Assembly (NCBI RefSeq): GCF_013782625.1
Contig: NZ_CP056199.1
Location: 2,436,588-2,500,587 of the forward strand
Reading direction: 5' to 3'
Source: Enterobacter sp. RHBSTW-00994
GTDB lineage: Bacteria > Pseudomonadota > Gammaproteobacteria > Enterobacterales > Enterobacteriaceae
DNA: 64,000 bases
Within the stretch, counting starts at the first letter, position 1. Each line of letters opens with the position of its first letter. Below, one piece after another: positions 45,025 through 53,251 of this stretch. A program made the position numbers and the translations under genes. Below the pieces are notes generated by a model, which was not told the origin of the DNA, made no database searches, and saw only the letters and a program-made list of their open reading frames with translations.

Positions 45025-45495
45025 ATGAAGAAGAATGGGTTTACGCTAATCGAAATGATGGTGACATTAGTGCTGCTCAGTACGCTGGCCGCCGCCGTTG
45101 CGCCACTGGTGCAACGCTACCAACAGCGTCAAAAAGAAGAGCAGCTTCGGGAAGCGTTGCGCGATATTCGCAGCGCTATTGACCGCTATAAACAAGCGAG
45201 TAGCGAAGGACGCATTGAGAAGAAAACTACAGAATCGGGTTATCCCCCCTCCCTTAAGAGTCTGGTTGAAGGCGTTCCTGATGAAACATCACCGAACCAT
45301 AGCCAACTCTATTTTCTGCGTCGGATCCCACGTGATCCGATGTGCGATTGTGCTTCCCGGCCTGCTGACCAGACCTGGCGTGTCCGTTCGTCCACACAGG
45401 CATCGGGGGAATTCGACGGTGGGAAAGATCTCTTTGATGTCAGCAGTAGTAATAATGACAGCGGCTTAAACGGGATCCCTTATGCGCAGTGGTGA
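45025..45495 (+). CDS. Pseudopilin (GspG/H-like)
   Basis: 156 residues. Short leader MKKNG followed by FTLIEMMVTLVLLSTLAAAVAPLV (cleavage G|F, Glu at +5), a long amphipathic helix (QRYQQRQKEEQLREALRDIRSAIDRYKQ) and a small domain with two Cys (MCDC). The segment YFLRRIPRDPM matches a variant pseudopilin group often called GspG-like. Starts 4 bases after the secretin stop and overlaps the next pseudopilin by 14 bases. Confidence 0.88.
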   Translation: MKKNGFTLIEMMVTLVLLSTLAAAVAPLVQRYQQRQKEEQLREALRDIRSAIDRYKQASSEGRIEKKTTESGYPPSLKSLVEGVPDETSPNHSQLYFLRRIPRDPMCDCASRPADQTWRVRSSTQASGEFDGGKDLFDVSSSNNDSGLNGIPYAQW

Positions 45496-45847
45496 AAAGG
45501 GTTTTACCCTGATTGAATTGCTGGTCGTCATGGCGATCATTGCAACATTATTGACCCTGGTCGCCCCGCGTTTTTTCCCACAAGTGGACAAGGCGAAGAA
45601 AGTGGTGCTTGAACACAACCTGCAGACCCTTCGTCAGGCTCTCGATTACTTCCGACGCGATCGCGCAGAGGGCCCCAATCACCTCGATGAATTAGTTGAT
45701 GCTGGCTACCTCAGGCAATTACCGCTGGATCCAGTCAGCAATAAGCGCGATGACTGGCAAGTCATAACAGACGACACAGGGCAAATTATTGATGTCAAAG
45801 CTCCCTCACCGCGCACACAGGCAGAAAATGATGAGTCTGAATACTGA
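45482..45847 (+). CDS. Pseudopilin (GspG-like, second copy)
   Basis: 121 residues: leader MRSGEKG, then FTLIELLVVMAIIATLLTLVAPRFF with Glu at +5, then the helical spine QVDKAKKVVLEHNLQTLRQALDYFRRDR and a short C-terminal domain (LPLDPVSNKRDDWQV). Shorter than the pseudopilin at 37257, with no visible calcium-site residues. It overlaps genes on both sides. Confidence 0.88.
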   Translation: MRSGEKGFTLIELLVVMAIIATLLTLVAPRFFPQVDKAKKVVLEHNLQTLRQALDYFRRDRAEGPNHLDELVDAGYLRQLPLDPVSNKRDDWQVITDDTGQIIDVKAPSPRTQAENDESEY

Positions 45848-46325
45848 ACATCAGCAGGGTTTTACCTATCTGTTGTTACTCATTGTACTTACCGTAATGT
45901 CTGTATTTCTGCTGAAATCCAGGGAAGGACAAGAGATGTCTTTCCGCGCACAGCAAGAGAGCGAATTACTGTTCCGGGGGGAACAAATCCGTTCAGCAAT
46001 CGCGTCGTACCGGGAAAAAAGTGGCGTCTCCGGCTGTTTTCCCGTCAGCTTCGAACAACTACTGATCGACAAACGCGGTCTGACCCCCTCTTACCACTTA
46101 CGCCAGTTTTACCCTGATCCACTCACCGGAAAAAAAACGTGGGGCATGATCTACGATGCAAAGGGGCGCTGGATTGGCGTATACAGTCTGGGTACAGGTA
46201 TCCCACGGCGGAAAAGTGGATTCCTGAGCGATAGCGAAAAATTTAAAAAAGCGACCCGTTATCGCGACTGGGCATTTCAGGTTGAGGGGGATCCCCTTGC
46301 CCCGCTACCTACCGTTTGTCGGTAA
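45831..46325 (+). CDS. Minor pseudopilin without Glu5 (GspK-like tip candidate)
   Basis: 164 residues. A leader ending QQG is followed by FTYLLLLIVLTVMSVFLL: a prepilin-type site, but the usual Glu at +5 is Leu. Only the tip-most pseudopilin (GspK) normally lacks Glu5, so this is probably the tip. It is about half the length of classical GspK and has just two Cys. The ATG at 45828/45831 lies inside the end of the previous gene. Last gene of the machine; the candidate cargo genes follow after about 230 bases, a stretch (46326-46551) with no gene seen. Confidence 0.8.
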   Translation: MSLNTEHQQGFTYLLLLIVLTVMSVFLLKSREGQEMSFRAQQESELLFRGEQIRSAIASYREKSGVSGCFPVSFEQLLIDKRGLTPSYHLRQFYPDPLTGKKTWGMIYDAKGRWIGVYSLGTGIPRRKSGFLSDSEKFKKATRYRDWAFQVEGDPLAPLPTVCR

Positions 46326-46557
46326 TAATTGTCTGAATAATATTACTTGTCTTGTGTGCTTCACCCTAAGACTGCTCTCGGCCAGCAGGGAAAACCTGCC
46401 AACTATTCACAAACATTATTTATAGATATTTCTGATAAGCCTGTAGAATATTCCTCCCTCTACGTATAGCTTGTCTCATTTATTCTTTTATTCATTAGAA
46501 TATTATTGATTCTGTAACATTTTGGAATATTAATTATATTTTAGGGACTTTGTGATC

Positions 46558-48498
46558 ATGAAAAAAACGTTACTGGCACTCTTTGTCTGTACTGCAGTTT
46601 CTTTTTCTGCGCATGCCACTGTCAACGACTATGCCAGAGAAGGAAACACTTACCTTTCCGTTATTATAAAATTCAAAGCTATCCCATCATTATTAAAATC
46701 AAATTCACAACAACTCCTTAATGATTCTACCTTAACGAACAAGCCGTTGTTCCACCCTAATCGTTTACGTAGTACCGAATTAACGGAACTTACTGAGCTA
46801 AACCAAAAATACGGATTTGATCGTTATCAGCGTATTACGTTACCGTCAAGTAAAAGTCACGACATTAGATATATTAACAACATCATCAATGAACTTAACA
46901 AAAATCCAGATATCGAAATTATTTATCCTGAAATACAACCAGCGTCCTTAGAGTTTTTCAACAATGAAAAACACAATGCCAATAACAATTTAAGTTATTC
47001 ATTCTCTCATGATGAAAATGGCATTATTCCAGACTTCCGCCAACTACAGGATTATATGAAATCTCCGGATGATAAACGTCCAGGCTATTATATGGGAGGG
47101 GTAAACCGTGATGCTGCTTACCAGTACAATGGTAATGAGGGGGACGGAATATCTATTGTTTCCATGGAGAATGAACCCTGGAATGAGCAACATGTCAATT
47201 TACCTGAAATCAGTTTTCATGAAGGCAACAAATACCACCGAACCGATGATCATGACACCAGTTCAGTCGGTATCATGGCAGCAAAAGACATTGGAACAGG
47301 CGTCAGAGGTCTTACGACAAGAAGTCGCATTGGTTTTACCAGTTGGCAAGCTAATAACCTCTATAACATGATCCCCCGTCTAAAAGCAGGCGATGTTGTA
47401 CAAATGGGTATGCAGACGGGTGGCGGTGAGATTACAGGGTGTAAAACAAGTTGCTTTGTTCCACAGGAAAATGCTCCAGATTATTACGATCTCATTAAGG
47501 CGCTGACAGACAAAGGTGTATACGTTATTGAAGCTGCAGGAAATGGTAACGTTAATCTAGACCATCCGGCGTTTAAAGGTAAGTTTGACGTTAATAAACG
47601 CGACTCCGGCGCAATTATTGCTGGCGCCTTCTGCGCAAAAGAGGGAAAAAAAGCGTACTTCAGTACTTACGGTTCACGTGTAACCAGTTCTGCGTGGGGG
47701 TGCTGGGACGTCGTGACAACGGGTACGGGCGATTTATATAACGCGAAAAACATGGAATATACCGCCTCTTTTGCCGGAACATCTTCAGCGAATCCGATTA
47801 TTGCGGGAGTTGTCGCCAGTTTATCGTCTATTGCTAAAGCGCATAATATCCATGTGACACCGGCAAAAATGCGTGAAATTTTGCAACAGACAGGTACTCC
47901 GCTGGCGATGGGGGATTCATCACGTGTTGGTACGCAACCTGATATGGAAAAAGCTGTCGCCAAAATTCTTGCGCTTAGCGACGAGGATGATCGCCCAGCA
48001 GCCCCCGTCGCGGATGCGGGTGCTGACTTTACCGTCGAGGGAACCACCGATATTGCCCACGCCTGGCCACTTGATGCCAGCGCAAGTCAAAATGCTTTGT
48101 CATATACATGGACGATCGCTGAAGGAAGCGGCATCTTCTGGTTACAAGAGAAACAAGGAGGCCATGCTGTTAAGAAAGTAAACGGTCCAAAAGCCTTTGC
48201 CTTTATTCCCGCGAATACTGAAGGAAAGGTAACTTATCTCCTTACCGTAAAAGGTAAAGATGGTCAGGTTTCGCATGATGAAATAACCGTCACCATTACA
48301 AAAACAGAAAAGCCGCTTGATAATATTGAACCTTATGACGGTATGAATTCTTACCCTATAAAATGTACTGCAGTATCCCATAATGGGAATATTTGGTTTA
48401 ACCAGTGGTACGTAGATGTCATGCAAGAAGAACCAGGAACAGGAGGTAAATGGGGCGCATGGCGTGAAAAAAATGCGTCCAATAATAACTGTCGCTAG
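46558..48498 (+). CDS. Secreted subtilase-like (S8) protein with altered Asp site
   Basis: 646 residues. Signal peptide MKKTLLALFVCTAVSFSAHA, a propeptide-like region (about 22-130), an S8 domain (about 170-470), a PKD/beta-sandwich-like domain (about 482-582, ADAGADFTVEGTTDIAHAWPLDASAS) and a short Trp-rich C-terminal piece resembling a carbohydrate-binding module (AVSHNGNIWFNQWYVDV...GGKWGAW). The catalytic His (H232 in DDHDTSSVGIMAA), oxyanion Asn (N329 in AAGNGN) and nucleophile Ser (S409 in GTSSANP) are present. The catalytic Asp is not: the strand reads ISIVSMENEPW. It may use Glu204 or be inactive. Position after the secretin and pseudopilins suggests it is cargo. Confidence 0.85.
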   Translation: MKKTLLALFVCTAVSFSAHATVNDYAREGNTYLSVIIKFKAIPSLLKSNSQQLLNDSTLTNKPLFHPNRLRSTELTELTELNQKYGFDRYQRITLPSSKSHDIRYINNIINELNKNPDIEIIYPEIQPASLEFFNNEKHNANNNLSYSFSHDENGIIPDFRQLQDYMKSPDDKRPGYYMGGVNRDAAYQYNGNEGDGISIVSMENEPWNEQHVNLPEISFHEGNKYHRTDDHDTSSVGIMAAKDIGTGVRGLTTRSRIGFTSWQANNLYNMIPRLKAGDVVQMGMQTGGGEITGCKTSCFVPQENAPDYYDLIKALTDKGVYVIEAAGNGNVNLDHPAFKGKFDVNKRDSGAIIAGAFCAKEGKKAYFSTYGSRVTSSAWGCWDVVTTGTGDLYNAKNMEYTASFAGTSSANPIIAGVVASLSSIAKAHNIHVTPAKMREILQQTGTPLAMGDSSRVGTQPDMEKAVAKILALSDEDDRPAAPVADAGADFTVEGTTDIAHAWPLDASASQNALSYTWTIAEGSGIFWLQEKQGGHAVKKVNGPKAFAFIPANTEGKVTYLLTVKGKDGQVSHDEITVTITKTEKPLDNIEPYDGMNSYPIKCTAVSHNGNIWFNQWYVDVMQEEPGTGGKWGAWREKNASNNNCR

Positions 48499-48624
48499 TT
48501 AATTAATAACGAGCCAAGTTTAACAACACCAATGTTATTCTTGCTTAATATTTTAATGACAGATAGATATATTTCAGTCAAGCAATTCTGAGAATTACTA
48601 CATTTAGAACAAGGAGACATGTTC

Positions 48625-50526
48625 ATGTTATTTCCACAAAAAAGAATACTCGCTATTTTAATTGGGAGTTCCCTTTTCTCTTCATTACCAGGAACAGTGT
48701 TTGGACATGGCGCAATGGATTTCCCCAAAGCACGCCAGTATGAATGTAAATCACAAGGTAATCACTGGACTCCGGCTACCATGAAGAGTGCGGCTTGTCG
48801 GGCTGCGCTGGAAAATAGTTCCGCAAAACAGGCTGCTTTTGATAACTGGAATGGTTATACCGGTTTTGCCATGGCGCCACACAGTCAACAGGATGCCCGA
48901 AAAGCAGTACCTGACGGCATGCTTTGCACCGGAAATCACCCAGAATATTCAGGCTTCAACCAGCCACGATCTGACTGGACCACGACGACATTGCAACCAG
49001 ACAGCAGTGGTAAGGTCGGCATGAAATATTACTACACAGCACGGCATGCCCCCTCATTTATTGAATTTTATATTAATAAAAAAAATGTCGATCCCACTAA
49101 AAAAGCACTCGGATGGGATGATGTTGAACTACTAAAACGCTTCGAGATCGAGCCAGGTGATGCCAGCTCAACCCATACCGTCAATGTCTCTATCCCCTCA
49201 GATCGAACAGGAAAAGCGATTATTTTCACCCGCTGGCAACGTTATGACGCCGCCGGTGAGGGTTTCTACAACTGTAGTGATGTGAATATCAAAACCCGTG
49301 ATGGTTCGGAAATCCCGGATGAAAACGGTACAGGAGATGACGATCAGGTCTCCGGATGGGTTGATAAAGGTGCTTTCATCACCACGGCTGATAATCCGGC
49401 TGTCGGCGAACAAGTTCGCTTTCGTTTGATGGGGGGCACACGCGGCGACAATATTGTCGATGTGAGTCTCGCTATCTCCGCTGCGAATGTTGCTAACAAT
49501 AAATGGATTGTCGAACTCGGGCAGTTGCTGAATCGCGAGCACAGTAATTTACTGCAAATTGGGCAGCAGACCGCAGATGAAACGATCACTTTCAACGAAC
49601 AGCAACCGCGACTGAATCACGTTTTCCTCAGTGACCAAAGTTATGGTTACGCCGTTGAAATTGTGAAAAATGCAGAAACGCCGGTGATCGTCCTTGATAG
49701 TTATACGCTTGAACCCATTGCGACTCTCAGCACGACTTCTGGCTATCCAGTGACCGGTAGCAGCAAATCGGAAGTAAACTGGCAATGGAAACGTATCGCA
49801 GGCGATAGTCGTATCGTTGCAGCCCCAGCCAATCAGGCGAAAACCGAGATACGCATACCTGGCGGGGTTCGGGGTGGAACCGTGGCGACATTTGAACTAT
49901 CAGGAACCAGTCCTAAAGGTTCTGTCGGTAAAGCAATACTGAAGGTGAACGTACTTGCAGCAGAAGTTATTGCGACTGGACCAGTCAGTATTGCGGCGGA
50001 TAAAGGCGGTCAATATCGTGCCAGGGCTAATTTTGACAACAACAAAGGGGAAGTCACATACCTTTGGTCTCTGCTGAAGAATAGCACTGAAGTTTCCGGA
50101 GGTATTGATAACAGAGGCAGTATAAAAACGGGCTTGCCTGCCGGAGACTACCTGGTAAAAGTCGTTGCAGAATCTTCTGATGGGGAACGTAAAGCAACCC
50201 GCACCTCAGCGCTAAAAATAACGGCGAGCGATGACAGTGACAAAACGGGTGACTACGAGGGATGGAAAGCCAGTAAAACCTACACAGCCGGAAATACGGT
50301 GACCTGGAACGGGGTGAACTATATCGCCCGAAACTGGACCAGAAGTGAACCCGGGAAAGGTGGCGACTGGAAATTGCATCATAACCGGGTTGCCGTAGAG
50401 TGGCAGTCAACGATGGTTTACGTTATGGGTAATGTCGTCAACTATCAGGGGCAGGAATATAAAGCCAGCCAATGGATCTCACAGAATAATGTACCCGGTG
50501 TGAGTGTACTCTGGAAATTGCAGTAA
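48625..50526 (+). CDS. GbpA-like lytic polysaccharide monooxygenase (AA10) with two CBM5/12 modules
   Basis: 633 residues. The signal peptide ends VFG|H, leaving His28 as the N-terminal residue that forms the copper histidine brace with His141 (TARHAPSFIEFYI). The AA10 domain covers about 28-210. A GbpA domain-2-like region follows (about 230-340), then a PKD-like stretch, and two C-terminal chitin-binding modules (about 545-585 YEGWKASKTYTAGNTVTWNG and 590-633 VEWQSTMVYVMGNVVNYQG). It would cleave chitin oxidatively or act as a chitin/mucin-binding colonisation factor. GbpA of Vibrio is exported by type II secretion, which fits the neighbouring machine. The ATG at 48625 is 8 bases after AAGGAG. 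Confidence 0.93.
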   Translation: MLFPQKRILAILIGSSLFSSLPGTVFGHGAMDFPKARQYECKSQGNHWTPATMKSAACRAALENSSAKQAAFDNWNGYTGFAMAPHSQQDARKAVPDGMLCTGNHPEYSGFNQPRSDWTTTTLQPDSSGKVGMKYYYTARHAPSFIEFYINKKNVDPTKKALGWDDVELLKRFEIEPGDASSTHTVNVSIPSDRTGKAIIFTRWQRYDAAGEGFYNCSDVNIKTRDGSEIPDENGTGDDDQVSGWVDKGAFITTADNPAVGEQVRFRLMGGTRGDNIVDVSLAISAANVANNKWIVELGQLLNREHSNLLQIGQQTADETITFNEQQPRLNHVFLSDQSYGYAVEIVKNAETPVIVLDSYTLEPIATLSTTSGYPVTGSSKSEVNWQWKRIAGDSRIVAAPANQAKTEIRIPGGVRGGTVATFELSGTSPKGSVGKAILKVNVLAAEVIATGPVSIAADKGGQYRARANFDNNKGEVTYLWSLLKNSTEVSGGIDNRGSIKTGLPAGDYLVKVVAESSDGERKATRTSALKITASDDSDKTGDYEGWKASKTYTAGNTVTWNGVNYIARNWTRSEPGKGGDWKLHHNRVAVEWQSTMVYVMGNVVNYQGQEYKASQWISQNNVPGVSVLWKLQ

Positions 50527-50604
50527 ATGATCTGCTCCACCCGTTGTGGTGGAGCGTTCAGAATGCTTAATAATAACAATACGATTCGCCCTCTATTTTT
50601 TATG

Positions 50605-50637
50605 CCGGACAGGGAGGAGGTCTGTCCGGTTTTTTTT
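50605..50637 (+). terminator. Intrinsic terminator at the end of the secretion/cargo block
   Basis: Perfect stem CCGGACAG/CTGTCCGG with a 9-base loop followed by eight T, abutting the prepilin peptidase stop codon on the other strand. A second hairpin without T tail (GCTCCACC/GGTGGAGC) lies near 50532-50553. Confidence 0.88.
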
Positions 50638-51382
50638 ACATGATTGAGGAATGAATTAGCATCCAGCTAATTGCTGCGATCACAGGATAAGGGCCGAAAG
50701 GAAATGGCTGGCTGGGCCTGGTTTTCAGCAAAACTAAAGCTACCAGCAGTGCTGAGACTGAAGACCATAATATAATATCCAACAACGCCTGAGGTCCCAA
50801 CCAGGCCCCCAGGCCTGCAAAAAGTTTCATATCCCCTATTCCCATACCTTCCTTCCTGCATAAACCACTATAAATACGAGCAACAAACCAGGGGATGCCA
50901 AAACCAGAAATCGCGGCAATAAATGCCTGATGGAATTCCACTACAGATCGCCCACTGGCCGAAAAGGCAAGTGCAAGGAGCAAAAAAGGTAATGTCAAGC
51001 GATCAGGGAGTAACATTGTATCAATGTCGATAAAGAGAAGCGGTATTAACATTGCCACAGCAAACAAGTCAAAAGTGCTTTGCCATGTTATTCCCTGTTG
51101 CCAGATAATAATAGTAAACAATAGTGCCATGGTTATTTCAACCGTCAGATAACGCCAGGAAATTGCCCGACCGCAGCACGCACTACGTCCCATTAGCATG
51201 AGCCAGCCCAGAATGGGGATATTGTGACAAATTCTGATCCGCTGCCTGCAACCAGGACAGTGGGAAGGCGGCCACGAGAGAGTGAACTCTTCACCGTTAA
51301 GCATTAGGGGTAAACGATAAATCACCACATTACAGAAACTGCCAATAATAGCCCCCGTGAGGGTGAAAAAGAGAATAACCAT
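50636..51382 (-). CDS. Prepilin peptidase / methyltransferase (GspO/PilD type)
   Basis: 248 residues, inner-membrane aspartyl protease A24A with about seven helices. The N-terminal methylase part has GAIIGSFCNVVIYRLPLML and the zinc-binding pairs CPGCRQRIRICHNIPILGW and CC. The protease aspartates lie in LLFIDIDTMLLPDRLTLP and GMGIGDMKLFAGLGAWLG. It would cut and N-methylate the four pseudopilins encoded nearby. It is the only component on the opposite strand, convergent with the LPMO gene. Confidence 0.93.
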   Translation of the reverse strand: MVILFFTLTGAIIGSFCNVVIYRLPLMLNGEEFTLSWPPSHCPGCRQRIRICHNIPILGWLMLMGRSACCGRAISWRYLTVEITMALLFTIIIWQQGITWQSTFDLFAVAMLIPLLFIDIDTMLLPDRLTLPFLLLALAFSASGRSVVEFHQAFIAAISGFGIPWFVARIYSGLCRKEGMGIGDMKLFAGLGAWLGPQALLDIILWSSVSALLVALVLLKTRPSQPFPFGPYPVIAAISWMLIHSSIM

Positions 51383-51575
51383 ATGATATGTTAGCCTTTG
51401 ATTTAAGCGTATGAACGATCGTCAGCAGGAAAAAACTGTCTGGCAAAATGAGGATAACGTGACGAAGCGTTTTCTCTGAAGAGAGGAATAACTTCATGCG
51501 ACTTACTTCTGATTCAATATATTCATGGCGAACGTATCTGATTAACGGAGCCCACCATGAATATTTTATCAGGCA

Positions 51576-52097
51576 TTAAATCATACGATGAAGAATATCA
51601 CGAGAACCACCTTTCACATGATGAATTACAGCAGTGACATGTATCAACAAAATAGCCCCTAGCACAATACAACTAATACGGTGCAACTTAAAAAAGAATT
51701 CGTTAACTTCTACTGTTTTCACGGGATGCGTAATATGAACCAAGCCGAATAAATTATAATCACTTTGCAACATCAAAAAACCACTGATTAATACAATGAA
51801 AATCGCAAGATAAAAAATCTCATGAACAAATACGACAATTTGTTTTTTACGCACGCCCAACCATGCAGGATAGGGAACAGATTTACGAAAAAATCGCCAG
51901 ACAAAACGCACAATCATGACAGGTGTTGCAATCGTTCCTAACGACATATTTAAGACGGAGAAAAAGTTGAACCATCGCGTTCCTTCTATGGCGTGTAAAA
52001 TATAACCCATCGCCATTGCATAAATAATCACGATGGCGACTAACCAGTGTAATACTCGAGTAAAGATATCGTAACGCGTATTTCCCTTACAATTCAT
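51576..52097 (-). CDS. Cytochrome b561-type membrane protein
   Basis: 173 residues, four membrane helices. His residues suitable for haem b are in the first helix (FTRVLHWLVAIVIIY), second/third region (VHEIFYLAIF) and fourth (KLHRISCIVLGAILLIHVTAVIHH). It belongs to the bacterial b561/CybB family that oxidises quinol in the inner membrane, in some cases passing electrons to oxygen or periplasmic acceptors. I start at the ATG at 52097, with GGAGGAA upstream. Its link to the neighbouring oxidase is only positional. Confidence 0.88.
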   Translation of the reverse strand: MNCKGNTRYDIFTRVLHWLVAIVIIYAMAMGYILHAIEGTRWFNFFSVLNMSLGTIATPVMIVRFVWRFFRKSVPYPAWLGVRKKQIVVFVHEIFYLAIFIVLISGFLMLQSDYNLFGLVHITHPVKTVEVNEFFFKLHRISCIVLGAILLIHVTAVIHHVKGGSRDILHRMI

Positions 52098-52166
52098 ATG
52101 TTCCTCCGCTCTCATTTTATACATTCCATTGCTTCCCTGAATTAGACAACATGATCTATTATCCAT

Positions 52167-52638
52167 GGAGCCCCAGGCATTGCTATAAGATTACAATACA
52201 GCGGATCAGAGAACTGTCTTATGATATATTATCGTAATAGTTTATGAAGAATCATTCATCAAAATTATGATTGGCGATATTAAAAACAACCGAGCAGTAA
52301 AGATTTTTCTTATGACCTGCAGAAGGTTCCTGGAGAATCACGCAATTTCGATATAAAACGCCAGAACATTGCGCAAGTAATTTCACGTTATTTATCCTTA
52401 TCATCCCTATCCCAGTTGCGCAGGCATGCGTTTGCGCAATCAGGTATTACCCACAAAATTTTCACATCGCTGTCTTTGTTAATAAACAGAAAAACAATTC
52501 ATGATCCCCTCATTTGTTACACCTGTACAGGCGGCTATTTTTGCCATATCATTATTAATTCATACGAATATCCGATGAGTAAATCCTTTCAATAGGGTCT
52601 TCTCATTAAAAAATAAGCGACTCGCCTGATCGAATACC
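52167..52638. other. Divergent regulatory region before the phosphorelay
   Basis: About 470 AT-rich bases between the leftward cytochrome gene and the rightward regulator gene. No ORF with a ribosome site, no hairpin with a T run and no EvgA-type palindrome (TTCCTACA-like) were recognised. Confidence 0.35.
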
Positions 52639-53235
52639 ATGCAAAAAACCATTCTTATTGCTGATGATCATCCCGTTTATCTTTTGGGATTACGTACGTT
52701 ATTGCAAACACGTAGCGATCGTTATCGCATCATTCATGAAGCGCTCAACGCCGATGACATGATGGACAAACTGGCGCAGACGCCTGTAGACATTATCATT
52801 ACCGACCTGAGCATGCCCAGTCATCGTTACCCTGATGGCTTAACAATGATTCAATTACTCACCCGCCGTTATCCTGAAAGCACCATTGTCGTAATCACCA
52901 TGATCACCAATCCAGATTTGCTGGCATGTTTGCGCCGCTGTGGTGTTAAGGCCGTACTGAGTAAAAATAGCCTATCATCCACATTATTAAACAAACTACA
53001 TGGCACAACGCAGGGGGCAATACCTGCAGAAATACCGCAACTCCGGCTTACATTGCGTGAAATTGAAGTGACACGTCTATTGCTGCGTGGCATGACCGTC
53101 AATCAAATTGGTGAACATCTCAATCGCACCAAACAAACAATCAGCGCGCAGAAAAATAGCGTGATGCGTAAACTGGGTGCGTCCAGTGATTTTCAGCTAT
53201 TTCAATATGCACAACGGCTGGGACTGGACAACTGA
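52639..53235 (+). CDS. NarL/FixJ-family response regulator (EvgA/BvgA-like)
   Basis: 198 residues. The receiver domain (1-118) has ADD near the start, phospho-acceptor D56 (IITDLSMP), Thr in ITMIT and Lys in LSKNS. The LuxR-type HTH (about 135-195) reads LTLREIEVTRLLLRGMTVNQIGEHLNRTKQTISAQKNSVMRKLG. Size and layout match EvgA/BvgA. Its stop is 17 bases before the hybrid kinase, so the pair is an operon, as with evgA-evgS. Confidence 0.9.
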   Translation: MQKTILIADDHPVYLLGLRTLLQTRSDRYRIIHEALNADDMMDKLAQTPVDIIITDLSMPSHRYPDGLTMIQLLTRRYPESTIVVITMITNPDLLACLRRCGVKAVLSKNSLSSTLLNKLHGTTQGAIPAEIPQLRLTLREIEVTRLLLRGMTVNQIGEHLNRTKQTISAQKNSVMRKLGASSDFQLFQYAQRLGLDN

Positions 53236-53251
53236 CAGGCGAAATTAAAAA

